NCBI RefSeq assembly: GCF_000472965.1
Contig: NZ_AXAU01000015.1
Coordinates: forward strand, 107,256 to 171,255
Direction of reading: 5' to 3'
Source of the DNA: Bradyrhizobium murdochi
GTDB lineage: Bacteria; Pseudomonadota; Alphaproteobacteria; Rhizobiales; Xanthobacteraceae
DNA length: 64,000 nt
The notes under the pieces were generated by a model. It searched no databases, was not told where the DNA came from, and saw nothing but the letters and a program-made list of their open reading frames with translations. Numbering within the stretch: the first letter of the stretch is position 1; each line of letters opens with the position of its first letter. This document shows, piece after piece, positions 1-8,203 of this stretch. The position numbers and the translations under genes are program-made.

Positions 1-153
1 TCAACAGAAGGTGAAGAGCCGGCTCGAGTTGGACGATGCTTCGAGCGGACGGCGATCCACCGAGGGCCCGGACGCTCCGTCACCAAGGCCCAGAGCCACA
101 CCGCAGCAGCCGATTGGGTCTCGATTCGGTCCAAAATCATGGTTATTTTTGGC

Positions 154-179
154 TATACTCAACTTGCGAACTGAGTATA
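154..179. promoter_or_regulatory. palindromic operator, copy 1
   Basis: Inverted repeat TATACTCA-N10-TGAGTATA with perfect 8-bp arms. An identical site follows 57 bp downstream. Both lie in front of the gene starting at 252, so they probably bind a dimeric repressor; the regulator is not identified in this window. Confidence 0.75.
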
Positions 180-210
180 AGAACGCTGGACAGCCGGGTT
201 CCATTAGCAT

Positions 211-236
211 TATACTCAATCTGCAAAATGAGTATA
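211..236. promoter_or_regulatory. palindromic operator, copy 2
   Basis: Second perfect TATACTCA-N10-TGAGTATA site, ending 15 bp before the ATG at 252. It therefore overlaps the probable promoter or translation-initiation region. Same arms and same spacer length as copy 1. Confidence 0.75.
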
Positions 237-251
237 AATCCGGAGCGGACC

Positions 252-1634
252 ATGCCGGCCCCCACCCTGGTTGGGCAGACGACTTACGCCGAGCTTTTGG
301 AGCGCAGCGCCAACGCCGCCTTCCAGGACGCCTTCGCGGAGGACGGTGCGTTCACGGCCAAGACCATCAAGGGCCGGAAATACTGGTACTTTCAGGCCGG
401 CACCGGCGCCGAGCGGTCCCAACGCTATGTCGGCCCGGAAACGCCAGAACTCCTGGAGCGCATCGCCCGTCACAAGGACATTCGCGAGGACGAGCGCGAG
501 CGCCGCGCTCTCGTCTCCACGTTGGTCAGGTCGTTCGGCTTTCCCCGCCCCATTCCCGAGATCGGCGAAATCATCGCAGCGCTCGCCAAGGCCGGCGTCT
601 TCCGCCTCCGCGGCGTGCTCGTTGGAACCGTCGCCTATCAAACCTATGCCGCAATGCTCGGCGTTCGCCTGTCCGTCGGCTCCCTCCAGACCGGCGACGT
701 CGACATCGCCCAGTTCAAGAATGTCTCGGTGGCGGTCGAAGACTCCACGCCGCCCGTGCTGGAGGTGTTGAAGGAGGTCGACAAGACCTTTCGTCCCGTT
801 CCTCATACGGCCGATGGCCGACGCGTGACCAGTTATGCCGCCAGGGGCGGCTTGCGCGTCGACTTTCTCACTCCTCACGAAGGCAAGGAGACCGCCAAGC
901 CCCAGAAGCTGCCGGCCCTTCACACGGACGCCCAGCCGCTCCGTTTCCTCGATTTCCTGATCCGCGACCCCGAGCCTGCGGTCATCCTGCACGGCGCGGG
1001 GATCCACGTGCACGTGCCAGCCCCGGCCCGCTACGCAGTCCACAAGCTGATCGTTTCCCGCCGGCGTCCGGAAGGGTTTGCGAAACGCGACAAGGATCTC
1101 CAGCAGGCGGAAGCGCTGCTCGCGGCCTTGGCGGACAAGCGACCCTACGAGGTGAAGCTCGCATGGGAGGAGGCCTATGGCCGCGGCCCGAAATGGCGCC
1201 AGTTGCTTATCGAAGGTCTTGGCCTGCTTGCCGCCCCGGTTCGGGACACCGTGCTCAAGACTATCGGCCTCCGCCGCTCGGCTATTCCCGGGATCGATCT
1301 CTCCTTTGAGAATCCCCCCGCCCGCTATGATTTCGGCCGCGATGTCGTGACCTTCACGGGCCAGGCCCTCGATCAGCCGGTCAGTTGCGCGATCAGCCGC
1401 GAAGCGCTGGACGACCATTTCGGCGCCGATGGCCTTGGACAGGAAGGTCGCCTGCAAGCCTTCCTCAAGAACAGGTCGAGGATCGAGGAGATCGCTCGCG
1501 CCAAGTATGTCGCCTCTCCGGTCGAAGAGCCAGGCGCTGTCCTGATCAAAACGTCGGACGTAGAGCGTTTCCCGCAAACTGGCTCCCTCGGCAGCAAAAC
1601 ATCCTCCGCGCCACGGACACCCAAGCGTAAGTAG
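252..1634 (+). CDS. GSU2403-like nucleotidyltransferase-fold protein fused to DUF1488-like domain
   Basis: 460 aa from the ATG at 252, which follows a GGAG-type ribosome site; the frame is open further upstream but runs through the operators. The first ~350 residues resemble the GSU2403 nucleotidyltransferase-fold family (AbiEii-like minimal NTases): a central segment with a G-x-L-V-G-T-x-A-Y stretch, a following 'TGDVDI' acidic motif and a later 'RVDFLTP' acidic strand. The last ~100 residues (RYDFGRDVVTF onward) look like the small DUF1488 domain, an unusual combination. Target substrate is unknown. The paired operators suggest autoregulation as in type IV toxin-antitoxin or abortive-infection modules, but no antitoxin gene is visible; it could lie left of the window. 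Confidence 0.75.
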   Translation: MPAPTLVGQTTYAELLERSANAAFQDAFAEDGAFTAKTIKGRKYWYFQAGTGAERSQRYVGPETPELLERIARHKDIREDERERRALVSTLVRSFGFPRPIPEIGEIIAALAKAGVFRLRGVLVGTVAYQTYAAMLGVRLSVGSLQTGDVDIAQFKNVSVAVEDSTPPVLEVLKEVDKTFRPVPHTADGRRVTSYAARGGLRVDFLTPHEGKETAKPQKLPALHTDAQPLRFLDFLIRDPEPAVILHGAGIHVHVPAPARYAVHKLIVSRRRPEGFAKRDKDLQQAEALLAALADKRPYEVKLAWEEAYGRGPKWRQLLIEGLGLLAAPVRDTVLKTIGLRRSAIPGIDLSFENPPARYDFGRDVVTFTGQALDQPVSCAISREALDDHFGADGLGQEGRLQAFLKNRSRIEEIARAKYVASPVEEPGAVLIKTSDVERFPQTGSLGSKTSSAPRTPKRK

Positions 1635-1646
1635 CCGGGGCTCGCT

Positions 1647-3614
1647 TCACCGTCCGATACCGCGCTTGATCCCGATCGACCACGAGATGCCCTCGCCGCC
1701 GACGCTGCCGGTGACCGTTTGCCCACGCGCCCTCTCCAGCACCGGCCGCCAGGGCACAAGCGCAAAATCGTGGGATCGCTCGATCAACGCAAAGCGACCG
1801 CTGTTAAGCGTCAGCATGCGCCGATAAACGCCGGTGAGATTGTCGCCGGCCTTGACGTCGCGATGTTCAAGCCCCGTTCGCGCAGCAATCTCCGCAGCCG
1901 TCTGGCGGAGCTCACGGGCCTCGAGTGTCCGCAACAGATCCCGAGCGTAGCGCACTTGGCCATCCTGCTCGCGCGCGAGTCCTTGTTCGATCAGCCATTG
2001 CCGCCTCGTCCGCATTGCCGCCTCGACTTCGCTACCCATCCCGCTGTGCCCAAGCACCTCGCGCGTCCTGGCGACGAGTTGACGGTCGAGCCAGGTTGCA
2101 CCCACCGCCTGTGGCAAATCCTCAAGCCGCTGCCATGACAGCACTGCAATCCGCACGGGAATACGAGAGCGCTGGCGGCTCTCATATTGAACCACCCTAT
2201 CGAGATGGTCCTCGCCCACCACAAAGCTGCCATCGCCAAGCCGGCTCACTATTCCGTCCTGTCGCATCGCTTCCAGACGACGCACATGCGACGCGACAAA
2301 CTGGCCCGAGGCCTGACGATCGAACTCGCGGTGAATGCGTTCGCTGTAACGCCCATCATGGGCGGCCGCGATCGTCACGATGGTTCGATCGATTTCGCGC
2401 GCCTCTGCGCGTCGAGAGGAGAGCTCCACGATGGTATTCCGGATCGGAGGCTCATCCCGAGCGGAGAGGCTGCCGATCTCCACGTAATGCGTCCGCCCAT
2501 CGATCCCATCGAGCACGACATAACGGCGCTCTCTGAGCTCATCCGAAAACCCGTCGCCGACGATGCGTCCGACCAGGCGCTGGCCGCCCTCGCCCGGGTC
2601 GAAGGTGGTGTAGGTGCCTACAGCTCGCGCCATTCCAGCGGCAGCAAGTTCGCGATGAATGGTCTTGATGATGTCGCCACGCTCGCCCATGCGCCTGAGC
2701 TTTGCCTCGAGGCCGGTGTCGATCCGCCAATGGCCGGGGCCAGTCTCTTCCGCCAACCCCATCCGCTCGAGCGTTTGCAGGCGGCCCATTCGCGCGGCCT
2801 GCCAAACCGGATCCCGCGCCGGCATCGCGTTGAGTTCGAGAGCGCCATCCGGCGCATCGCGCAGGATGGCCTGGTCGAGACGCGTGAGCCGCTCGGCTGT
2901 AACCTCCTGCTGGAGCTTGCGCACGGCCTCGATTTCGGTCTCTGGACCGAGCTCCCGCGTGAGGAGATCGGCGGCCCGCGCCCGCAAGCCGTGAGCGATA
3001 TAATCGCGGGCGATCACGAGGTCCTGTCCCTCGTCGTCCTTTCCGCGCAGGACGATGTGGCTGTGCGGATGGCCCGTGTTGAAATGATCCGCCGCGACCC
3101 AGTCAAGCCTGGTGCCGAGGTCACTCTCCATCTGCCGCATCAGGTCGCGGATGAATGGCTCCAGGTCGGGGAGTTCCGCGCTGTCTTCAGGCGCCACGAT
3201 GAACCGGAATTGGTGGCGATCCCCGGCACTTCGTTCCGTGAAGGCCTTGCCGTCGGCGCGGTCGTTGGTCGCGTCATAGAGCTCGCCTGGATCACCGTCC
3301 CGCGTAACGCCGTCGCGCTGAACGTACCGCAAGTGCGCCCGGATGGCCCCAGGATCGCCTGTCTTGATGCGCACAATGCGCGCCTTGATCACGACGCGTC
3401 GCTGGCCCTTCGCCCTCGCCCGTCCGGCCAGCATCGCACCTTGGGCGTATCCGCGGCTGATCCGGCCGCCCGAGAAGTTCGACTTACATTGCGATCTGGC
3501 GCCGGCCTTCTCGGCCGCCTGGCGGACACGCCGAAGATAGCTGGTTGCCCGCCTGGCTTTGCGGTTGCCGATCCGGCCGAGCTTTACTTCGAATTCGTCG
3601 TCGACGCCGTGCAT
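1647..3614 (-). CDS. rlxS: relaxase with DUF3363 (VirD2/RlxS-like)
   Basis: 655 aa. HUH relaxase of the ICE transfer machinery: nicks oriT and pilots the strand during conjugation. The metal-binding histidine motif H-P-H-S-H is at about residues 182-186 in a 'HFNTGHPHSHIVLRG' context, with a candidate nicking tyrosine near residue 97 (HLRYVQRDG). The N-terminus is basic (RRATSYLRR, KAGARS) and the C-terminal two thirds match DUF3363 relaxases. The start at 3614 is preferred to one at 3692 because family members begin with a short acidic segment before the basic stretch. It lies downstream of traF and the excisionase-like gene, the order known from ICEMlSym-type elements. The frame is intact. 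Confidence 0.9.
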   Translation of the reverse strand: MHGVDDEFEVKLGRIGNRKARRATSYLRRVRQAAEKAGARSQCKSNFSGGRISRGYAQGAMLAGRARAKGQRRVVIKARIVRIKTGDPGAIRAHLRYVQRDGVTRDGDPGELYDATNDRADGKAFTERSAGDRHQFRFIVAPEDSAELPDLEPFIRDLMRQMESDLGTRLDWVAADHFNTGHPHSHIVLRGKDDEGQDLVIARDYIAHGLRARAADLLTRELGPETEIEAVRKLQQEVTAERLTRLDQAILRDAPDGALELNAMPARDPVWQAARMGRLQTLERMGLAEETGPGHWRIDTGLEAKLRRMGERGDIIKTIHRELAAAGMARAVGTYTTFDPGEGGQRLVGRIVGDGFSDELRERRYVVLDGIDGRTHYVEIGSLSARDEPPIRNTIVELSSRRAEAREIDRTIVTIAAAHDGRYSERIHREFDRQASGQFVASHVRRLEAMRQDGIVSRLGDGSFVVGEDHLDRVVQYESRQRSRIPVRIAVLSWQRLEDLPQAVGATWLDRQLVARTREVLGHSGMGSEVEAAMRTRRQWLIEQGLAREQDGQVRYARDLLRTLEARELRQTAAEIAARTGLEHRDVKAGDNLTGVYRRMLTLNSGRFALIERSHDFALVPWRPVLERARGQTVTGSVGGEGISWSIGIKRGIGR

Positions 3615-3947
3615 GATGCTGGCTCTCGTTAAGACCCCGGATATGTGAAGCCGGCAAGCGACTGCCAAGACGCAGACGAAATCAGCAAGCAACGCGATCG
3701 ACTTGAGCAGAACTTGGCGACAACGCTCAACTCGGTGTCGACAAAACTGGGATGTGCAGACAACGGCTTAGGCCTCCTCAAGCTCCAGTGCTTTTATCTT
3801 GCCCTCCCGCTTCGCTGGTTCACCCGTTGATCTCAATGGAAGAGCTTGCTTCACCGCAGATTCGCGATCTGCCCGAACGAAGGCTCAGCGGCATACCAGG
3901 GAAAGGTGCGCGCCCTTTTCTGACACGCACATCGCTGTCATGGAAAT

Positions 3948-4487
3948 TCAAATATCTGGATTCCAGGTCAAGAGCGGATGCGCCACGCCTAGGATGTCGC
4001 AGCGCAGCACCGGGCCGAAGTATCGCGAGTCGAACGAATGAGGGTGCGGCTGCAGCAAGAAAAATTCTCCTTCACTAAGCCGCAAGCAGCCCTCCCAGGT
4101 TGGCAGGGGCCGTCCCCGTCGATCGTTCTGAAGCACCTCTACAATGACCCTTCCATTGACCAAAACCGATTCGACCGGTGCTTTGGCGCGGCACACTTCA
4201 TCGCCGCCCGCCGCAGCCACCTGCTTCAAAAGGGGCACCGGGCCCGGCAAAACGCCATGCGCGATGATAAGGAGCTCAATAGCCGGCGGCGGTCTGAACA
4301 GCGCCAGTTCACCGTGCGCGGGCAGACGTTGCTCCAGATAGTAGAAGCCGAGTGGCGCGCTGCCCGAGGCATTGTAGATCAAAAGCGGCATACCGCTCGC
4401 GAAGGAAATCAGCACTGCGATGATGCTGGCGCACATGGCCGAGAGCACGGCCAGTTGGCGCCAGCGGCTTGCGCGATCAATCAGCAT
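3948..4487 (-). CDS. traF: TraF-type S26 conjugal peptidase
   Basis: 179 aa from ATG 4487 (a 201-aa version from 4553 is possible). Membrane-anchored serine peptidase of the signal-peptidase S26 family that matures pilin or mating-pair proteins. One N-terminal transmembrane segment (about residues 12-32) is followed by the Ser motif 'NASGSAPLGFY' and the Lys region 'LLKQVAAAGGDEVC'. The 'RGRPLPTWEGC' and 'FDSRYFGPV' blocks are typical of conjugal TraF. The start overlaps the end of the upstream excisionase-like gene, indicating co-translation. Intact. Confidence 0.88.
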   Translation of the reverse strand: MLIDRASRWRQLAVLSAMCASIIAVLISFASGMPLLIYNASGSAPLGFYYLEQRLPAHGELALFRPPPAIELLIIAHGVLPGPVPLLKQVAAAGGDEVCRAKAPVESVLVNGRVIVEVLQNDRRGRPLPTWEGCLRLSEGEFFLLQPHPHSFDSRYFGPVLRCDILGVAHPLLTWNPDI

Positions 4488-4695
4488 CGGAGGTTGACCT
4501 CCGCTTATTGGCTTGCGAATATTCGATGAGGTCTTCGATGTGGTAGCGGACATAGCGTCCGTGCTTGCGGTAGGCGGGCCCTCTGCCGTTCACCCGCATT
4601 TTTTCAAGGGTATTCTTGGTGAGGCGCAACCAGGCGGCAGCCTCTACTGTATTGAGAAACGGCTTATCGGACCGTTTGTCGTCACTGTTAGTCAT
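4477..4695 (-). CDS. rdfS: AlpA/RdfS-like excisionase (winged HTH)
   Basis: 72 aa. Small MerR/AlpA-type helix-turn-helix: 'FLNTVEAAAWLRLTKNTLEKMRVNGRGPAYRKHGRYVRYHIEDL'. In ICEMlSym-type elements this position (first gene of an rdfS-traF-rlxS run) is the recombination directionality factor that drives excision. Assignment rests on that synteny plus the HTH; it could alternatively be only a transcriptional regulator. No integrase gene is present in the window. Confidence 0.82.
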   Translation of the reverse strand: MTNSDDKRSDKPFLNTVEAAAWLRLTKNTLEKMRVNGRGPAYRKHGRYVRYHIEDLIEYSQANKRRSTSDAD

Positions 4696-4848
4696 TTCCG
4701 AGGCTCCTTCTCACCTACCTCGTCAAGCACGAGGCGTGAGAAGAAGCGTCGTCACATTAGCAACCTGATTGGGAGTGGCGAATGCGGCAGGGTCTGTTTC
4801 GCCATCCTGCGAAAGCAAGTCTCGTCAAGCAGCCGCGACAAGAAGCGG

Positions 4849-5652
4849 CTAGCTCAGGAGATCGCGATAGCCGCCCTTCATCAATTCGGTTCCCTTGGCA
4901 ACAAGCCGTCGCGTGCGATCTTTCAAGAATTGACTATGCCCGTACCATTCCTCCGCAACTTTTTTCTCCCCGAAGATCGTGATTGCGATCTGGCGGTAGG
5001 TCTTGCCCTCCAGGCTTTCATCGAGCGCGATCAGGGCGTGATGCATACGTTCGTCGCTTGCGAATGGCGGCGTTTGTATTGTCCTCTGGCCAGGCTCGGT
5101 GAAACGCTTCAAGCGCTTCAGAAGCTCGATTTGCGCGGAGAGGTCGCCGAGGCCATGGAGCTCGAAGACCGGCGCAAATGGCGCAGTTAGGGCAGGAAGA
5201 CCGCGGATTTCGAGGGGGACATGTACGCCCGCTCCCTTCACCAACACCAACGGGACTTTGTCGACACCGATGACCGCCGTTCGATTGAACTTGAAGTCCG
5301 CAAGCGTGGACGGCGGCGTGTTTTCGTTGCCATTCTGCCTTTGGGCGTTGAGGCGGATCACCCGCTTCAGGGCACCGACGTGCCAGAACACCGGTGCCTG
5401 CCGGGCGCATAGCGCAGGGTCGGCAAAGGCATAAAGTCCCCATCGTTCGGCGCGCGGAAAGCGTCGCTGCAGCCGCAACAGCCACGTCCCATCGCTAAGT
5501 CTGATGTACGGCAGACGTCGAGGAACGGAGCCTCGCCACTCGGCGATATAGTCTTTGTTCCGGCGCAAGAACTCCCACGCCCAGTCGCATGCGTCATAGC
5601 CCGCCGGATCAAGGCGAGCGACGCCATCGCGCGCACGGCGGTGCGAAGACAT
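4849..5652 (-). CDS. fseA: DUF6499-DUF2285 regulator, FseA-like
   Basis: 267 aa from ATG 5652 (280 aa if ATG 5691 is used; neither has a clear Shine-Dalgarno). The N-terminal 'DACDWAWEFLRRNKDYIAEW' block is DUF6499; the C-terminal 'LIALDESLEGKTYRQIAITIFGEKKVAEEW...LKDRTRRLV' block is the helix-turn-helix DUF2285. In Mesorhizobium ICESym these two domains form FseA, the activator of rdfS, produced from two ORFs by a ribosomal frameshift. Here they are one continuous frame directly upstream of the rdfS-like gene. Role as excision/transfer activator is inferred from that homology and position. Confidence 0.72.
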   Translation of the reverse strand: MSSHRRARDGVARLDPAGYDACDWAWEFLRRNKDYIAEWRGSVPRRLPYIRLSDGTWLLRLQRRFPRAERWGLYAFADPALCARQAPVFWHVGALKRVIRLNAQRQNGNENTPPSTLADFKFNRTAVIGVDKVPLVLVKGAGVHVPLEIRGLPALTAPFAPVFELHGLGDLSAQIELLKRLKRFTEPGQRTIQTPPFASDERMHHALIALDESLEGKTYRQIAITIFGEKKVAEEWYGHSQFLKDRTRRLVAKGTELMKGGYRDLLS

Positions 5653-6039
5653 GACGGGATGGTTCAGGGCCTGCCCCAAGCTAGAAAGCACATCGGAGCG
5701 CTGATCGTTTCGGCCAAATGGGGCAACAGAACGGCCCAGCGGGTACTTTCGGGCGCCGATTGCATCAGTCCGCCAGAGTCGAGATCATGCCCGCGCAAGT
5801 TTCTGCTAGTGTCTTTGTGGATCGCCCAACACCGGATCACGTAATGCGAATCGGCCGTGGTTGCGAGAACCCTTCTCTCGCCCCCGTGGTGACCCCGCGG
5901 CAGACACTCGAACGCGGTAGCGTCACGAACAAGACGTCTCAATGTCAATCTTGCAAATTCCGTGGTACGCTTTCTCGTGTGCAGCCCGATTCCGGTCTGC
6001 GCAGTAAGCGAGCTCATTTGATATTTAACGGAGGGGCAC
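5653..6039. other. intergenic, divergent promoter region
   Basis: Region between the FseA-like gene (minus) and the lysine-rich micro-gene (plus). It presumably contains divergent promoters, but no clear box or palindrome was identified by eye. Confidence 0.4.
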
Positions 6040-6111
6040 ATGGCCAAGAAAGCGAAGAAGGCGAAGAAGACCACTGTGAAAAAGGCCAAAAAGAAGAAGA
6101 TGAAGAAGTAA
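6040..6111 (+). CDS. 23-aa lysine/alanine-rich basic micro-protein
   Basis: ATG preceded by a strong ribosome site (GGAGGGG, 3-8 bp upstream) and ended by TAA. The product is almost entirely Lys and Ala with two Thr, one Val and one Met, resembling the tail of histone H1-like proteins. Similar tiny KA-rich ORFs occur in Bradyrhizobium genomes (general knowledge, not checked). A nucleic-acid-binding role is only a guess. Confidence 0.6.
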   Translation: MAKKAKKAKKTTVKKAKKKKMKK

Positions 6112-6660
6112 GTCTTCGACGACCTTCTGCTCGTTCCGAGCAAGATGCCTGCTGCGGCAACGTTTGCACTCGTCGAACTCACTTTGGTCTGAATGGACCG
6201 ATCAATGGTTGGGCTGGACCGCATGGCGCTAGGCACCATGCAGTCCGGCCCTCAAATTCTTACAGTCGTTTCCGGCAGCTCTGCCCTGAGTTGGCGAGGC
6301 CTTTAATGAAACCCATTCATCACCGTCACGACCTCCGATAGCAGGACGCCAGTCGACATCAGCGCGGCAAGGCTGATGATCATTTGCGCCAGGCAAGTGC
6401 GCTTAAGCGTCACCGCTGGTGGATCGGGAAACACCATGAACGGACTCGCCATCGTCAGCTCCGTGAAGCGGTGAACACGTTTGTAGTGGCCGAGAAATAG
6501 GGTGAGTCGCGTCGATCGCGATGCAGTATATTTGTTGCCCGTAAGGTTGACTCTTCACCGACTCGGCTGAGGCAAACTCGCGGGCACGAATTGAGGCCCC
6601 GCGCCGAATCGGTTGGCCTAAGTTCAGGTAAACAAAAGATTAACGGCTTGCGTCGCACGG
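6112..6660. other. no recognisable gene
   Basis: About 550 bp without a convincing coding frame, RNA or repeat. Short frames lack ribosome sites and family resemblance. Confidence 0.4.
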
Positions 6661-6661
6661 C

Positions 6662-6694
6662 TAAAAGGCCCCGCCCGAGTGGGTCGGGCGGGGC
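6662..6694 (-). terminator. rho-independent terminator of the DUF736 gene
   Basis: Perfect 11-bp stem GCCCCGCCCGA / TCGGGCGGGGC (6668-6678 and 6684-6694) with a 5-nt loop, followed on the minus strand by TTTT. It lies 16 bp after the stop of the DUF736 gene. Confidence 0.88.
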
Positions 6695-6709
6695 TCGGTG
6701 GCGAGAACC

Positions 6710-7027
6710 TCAGTCGCCGTTCTTCCGCGGCCGCGACCAGAGCAGAGTATGACCTTCGTCTTCATCCTCGAACAGGTTCGCGTAGATCGGCGCGTTGAAC
6801 GAAGGATCATCGAGCTTGAGCGAAAGGTAGTCGCGGCCCTCCTCTGACCGCTTCGACCAGGCTGCCCCGATCTCGGCCCGGCCGACATAGACGCGATGGC
6901 TGGGCGCGTTCTCGTTGGTGCGATTGGGCTCGGCGACGATGCGGACGCCCTTCGCTTGCACGCTCAGCGTGACGATCTCGCCCTGAAAATCGTTGCCGAC
7001 CTTCTTAAAGGAACCGATGTTAGCCAT
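6710..7027 (-). CDS. DUF736 family protein
   Basis: 105 aa. Starts MANIGSFKKVGNDFQGEIVTL, the signature opening of DUF736 proteins found on alphaproteobacterial ICEs and conjugative plasmids. Clear AAGGAG ribosome site 6 bp upstream. Function unknown; it is a reliable marker of transfer regions. Preceded by a recurring structured leader (7063-7202) and followed by its own terminator, so it is probably a monocistronic unit. Confidence 0.93.
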   Translation of the reverse strand: MANIGSFKKVGNDFQGEIVTLSVQAKGVRIVAEPNRTNENAPSHRVYVGRAEIGAAWSKRSEEGRDYLSLKLDDPSFNAPIYANLFEDEDEGHTLLWSRPRKNGD

Positions 7028-7062
7028 GTCACTTCTCCTTGAGTTTTCGAGCCCGCGACCAC

Positions 7063-7202
7063 CGCGGCCTCGATGGTGATCGAGAGGCCGAATGACGATC
7101 GGCGACGCACCCGCTCGCGGGCCGGAGCGTAGCGGAGGACGCTAGCCGGAAGACTTTCTTGGCTCGCGAGGAATGGGCGTCAGCCCAGGGGAAGAAAGTC
7201 TT
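7063..7202 (-). repeat. recurring ICE leader element, copy 1
   Basis: Upstream leader of the DUF736 gene. On the plus strand it has the core CGCGGCCTCGATGGTGATC (7063-7081), a GGAGGA box (7134-7139) and a perfect 11-bp inverted repeat AAGACTTTCTT / AAGAAAGTCTT (7150-7160 and 7192-7202). Core and box recur at 9178-9262 and 34129-34202 with similar spacing (50-61 bp). Function unknown; it could be a structured 5' UTR or a protein-binding region. Confidence 0.7.
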
Positions 7203-7619
7203 AACGGCGGCGTTGCGGCTCAGACGATCGAGGCGGAGCCGGTCTTCGGCCAGATCAAGCCATCAAGAGGCAAGGTGCGTCCGTGCGCTGAACAGCCTTA
7301 AGGAGACGAGGCGGCGGACGTCGGCCGTCCTGTACAAGAGGTCGAGAGGTTCAGGCGAAGAAAGGAAACAACGTGCGGGAAAAGTCGGGCGTCGGCCGCC
7401 CCGAAACAGCCGTTAGAGAACGCCCGCCCCGACACTAACAGAGTTGCCGATGATTGGCATAATGGCTGTGTAGTGCTCTGAGGAGACCGCCTCTCCCTGC
7501 GATGCCGATCATTGGCGATCTCGACGCGCCTAATGTTGAGGAGAACCCTGGGCGCCGAGCCGAAGGGCTATAGCCGTCTTGGCCGCGAGAACTGGTTGAC
7601 GTTCGGTTCGCCCTACCCT
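7203..7619. other. no recognisable gene
   Basis: Roughly 400 bp between the leader element and the membrane-protein remnant; no feature recognised. Confidence 0.4.
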
Positions 7620-8060
7620 GACTGACTGAAGCGGGGCAAGCTCGGCCAAGACAGTCATGCGCGCCCGCCCCGTGTCACCGATGAAGATCGAACCGATGCA
7701 GCCAAAGATCTCGTGTGCCAGAGCGGGGATGGCACCCCAACATACGATATCCGAGAATCACATAATAACGGCAACGGCGGCCGAAATGGCAAAGACTGCC
7801 GCGATGGTTGCGCGCAAGACAAATGACCGCGCGGTGGCAAAGGTGATCTGACCGATGAGGAGCATCATCGCGGCGGGAGCAATGCCGACGAGCAACGCGC
7901 CGATGGCGCCCGCACTATGAAATACCATCACGCCGGCAGTGAAACTAACCAGGAATGAAAGGGAGTCTACAGCGAGAGCAAAGATGTGAGCAGAATAGAC
8001 CGATGCGAAGTATTGAGGAAGTCCGAGAGCAATTCGCGCCTTCCACGATCACCTGGACGC
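7620..8060 (-). pseudogene. degraded ICE-associated small membrane protein
   Basis: Minus-strand reading gives a hydrophobic protein ('ALAVDSLSFLVSFTAGVMVF', 'GALLVGIAPAAMMLLIGQI') that resembles the small multi-pass membrane protein often found next to DUF2493 genes on rhizobial ICEs. The frame lacks a start codon after the upstream stop near 8050 and has an in-frame TGA at 7758-7760, after which family-like sequence continues (ALAHEIFGCIGSIFIGDTGRARM). Therefore called a pseudogene. Confidence 0.5.
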
Positions 8061-8203
8061 GAGGTTACTCAAGCCGGAACTAGTTAGAAGTGCGGCTCAC
8101 TGTCTAACCACATTCGAGGTCGCGAATGTGCTCGGGGGCGCAATTGCGTCGGTTACGACGCCTGCCCTATGCAGGGAGATTTCGAAATCGGCATGGACGG
8201 CGC

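Noticed and set aside
216..1577. Long minus-strand frame opposite the NTase gene
   Set aside because: Shadow of the plus-strand gene; composition and lack of family motifs argue against coding.
2187..3632. Plus-strand frame opposite the relaxase
   Set aside because: Shadow of the relaxase gene.
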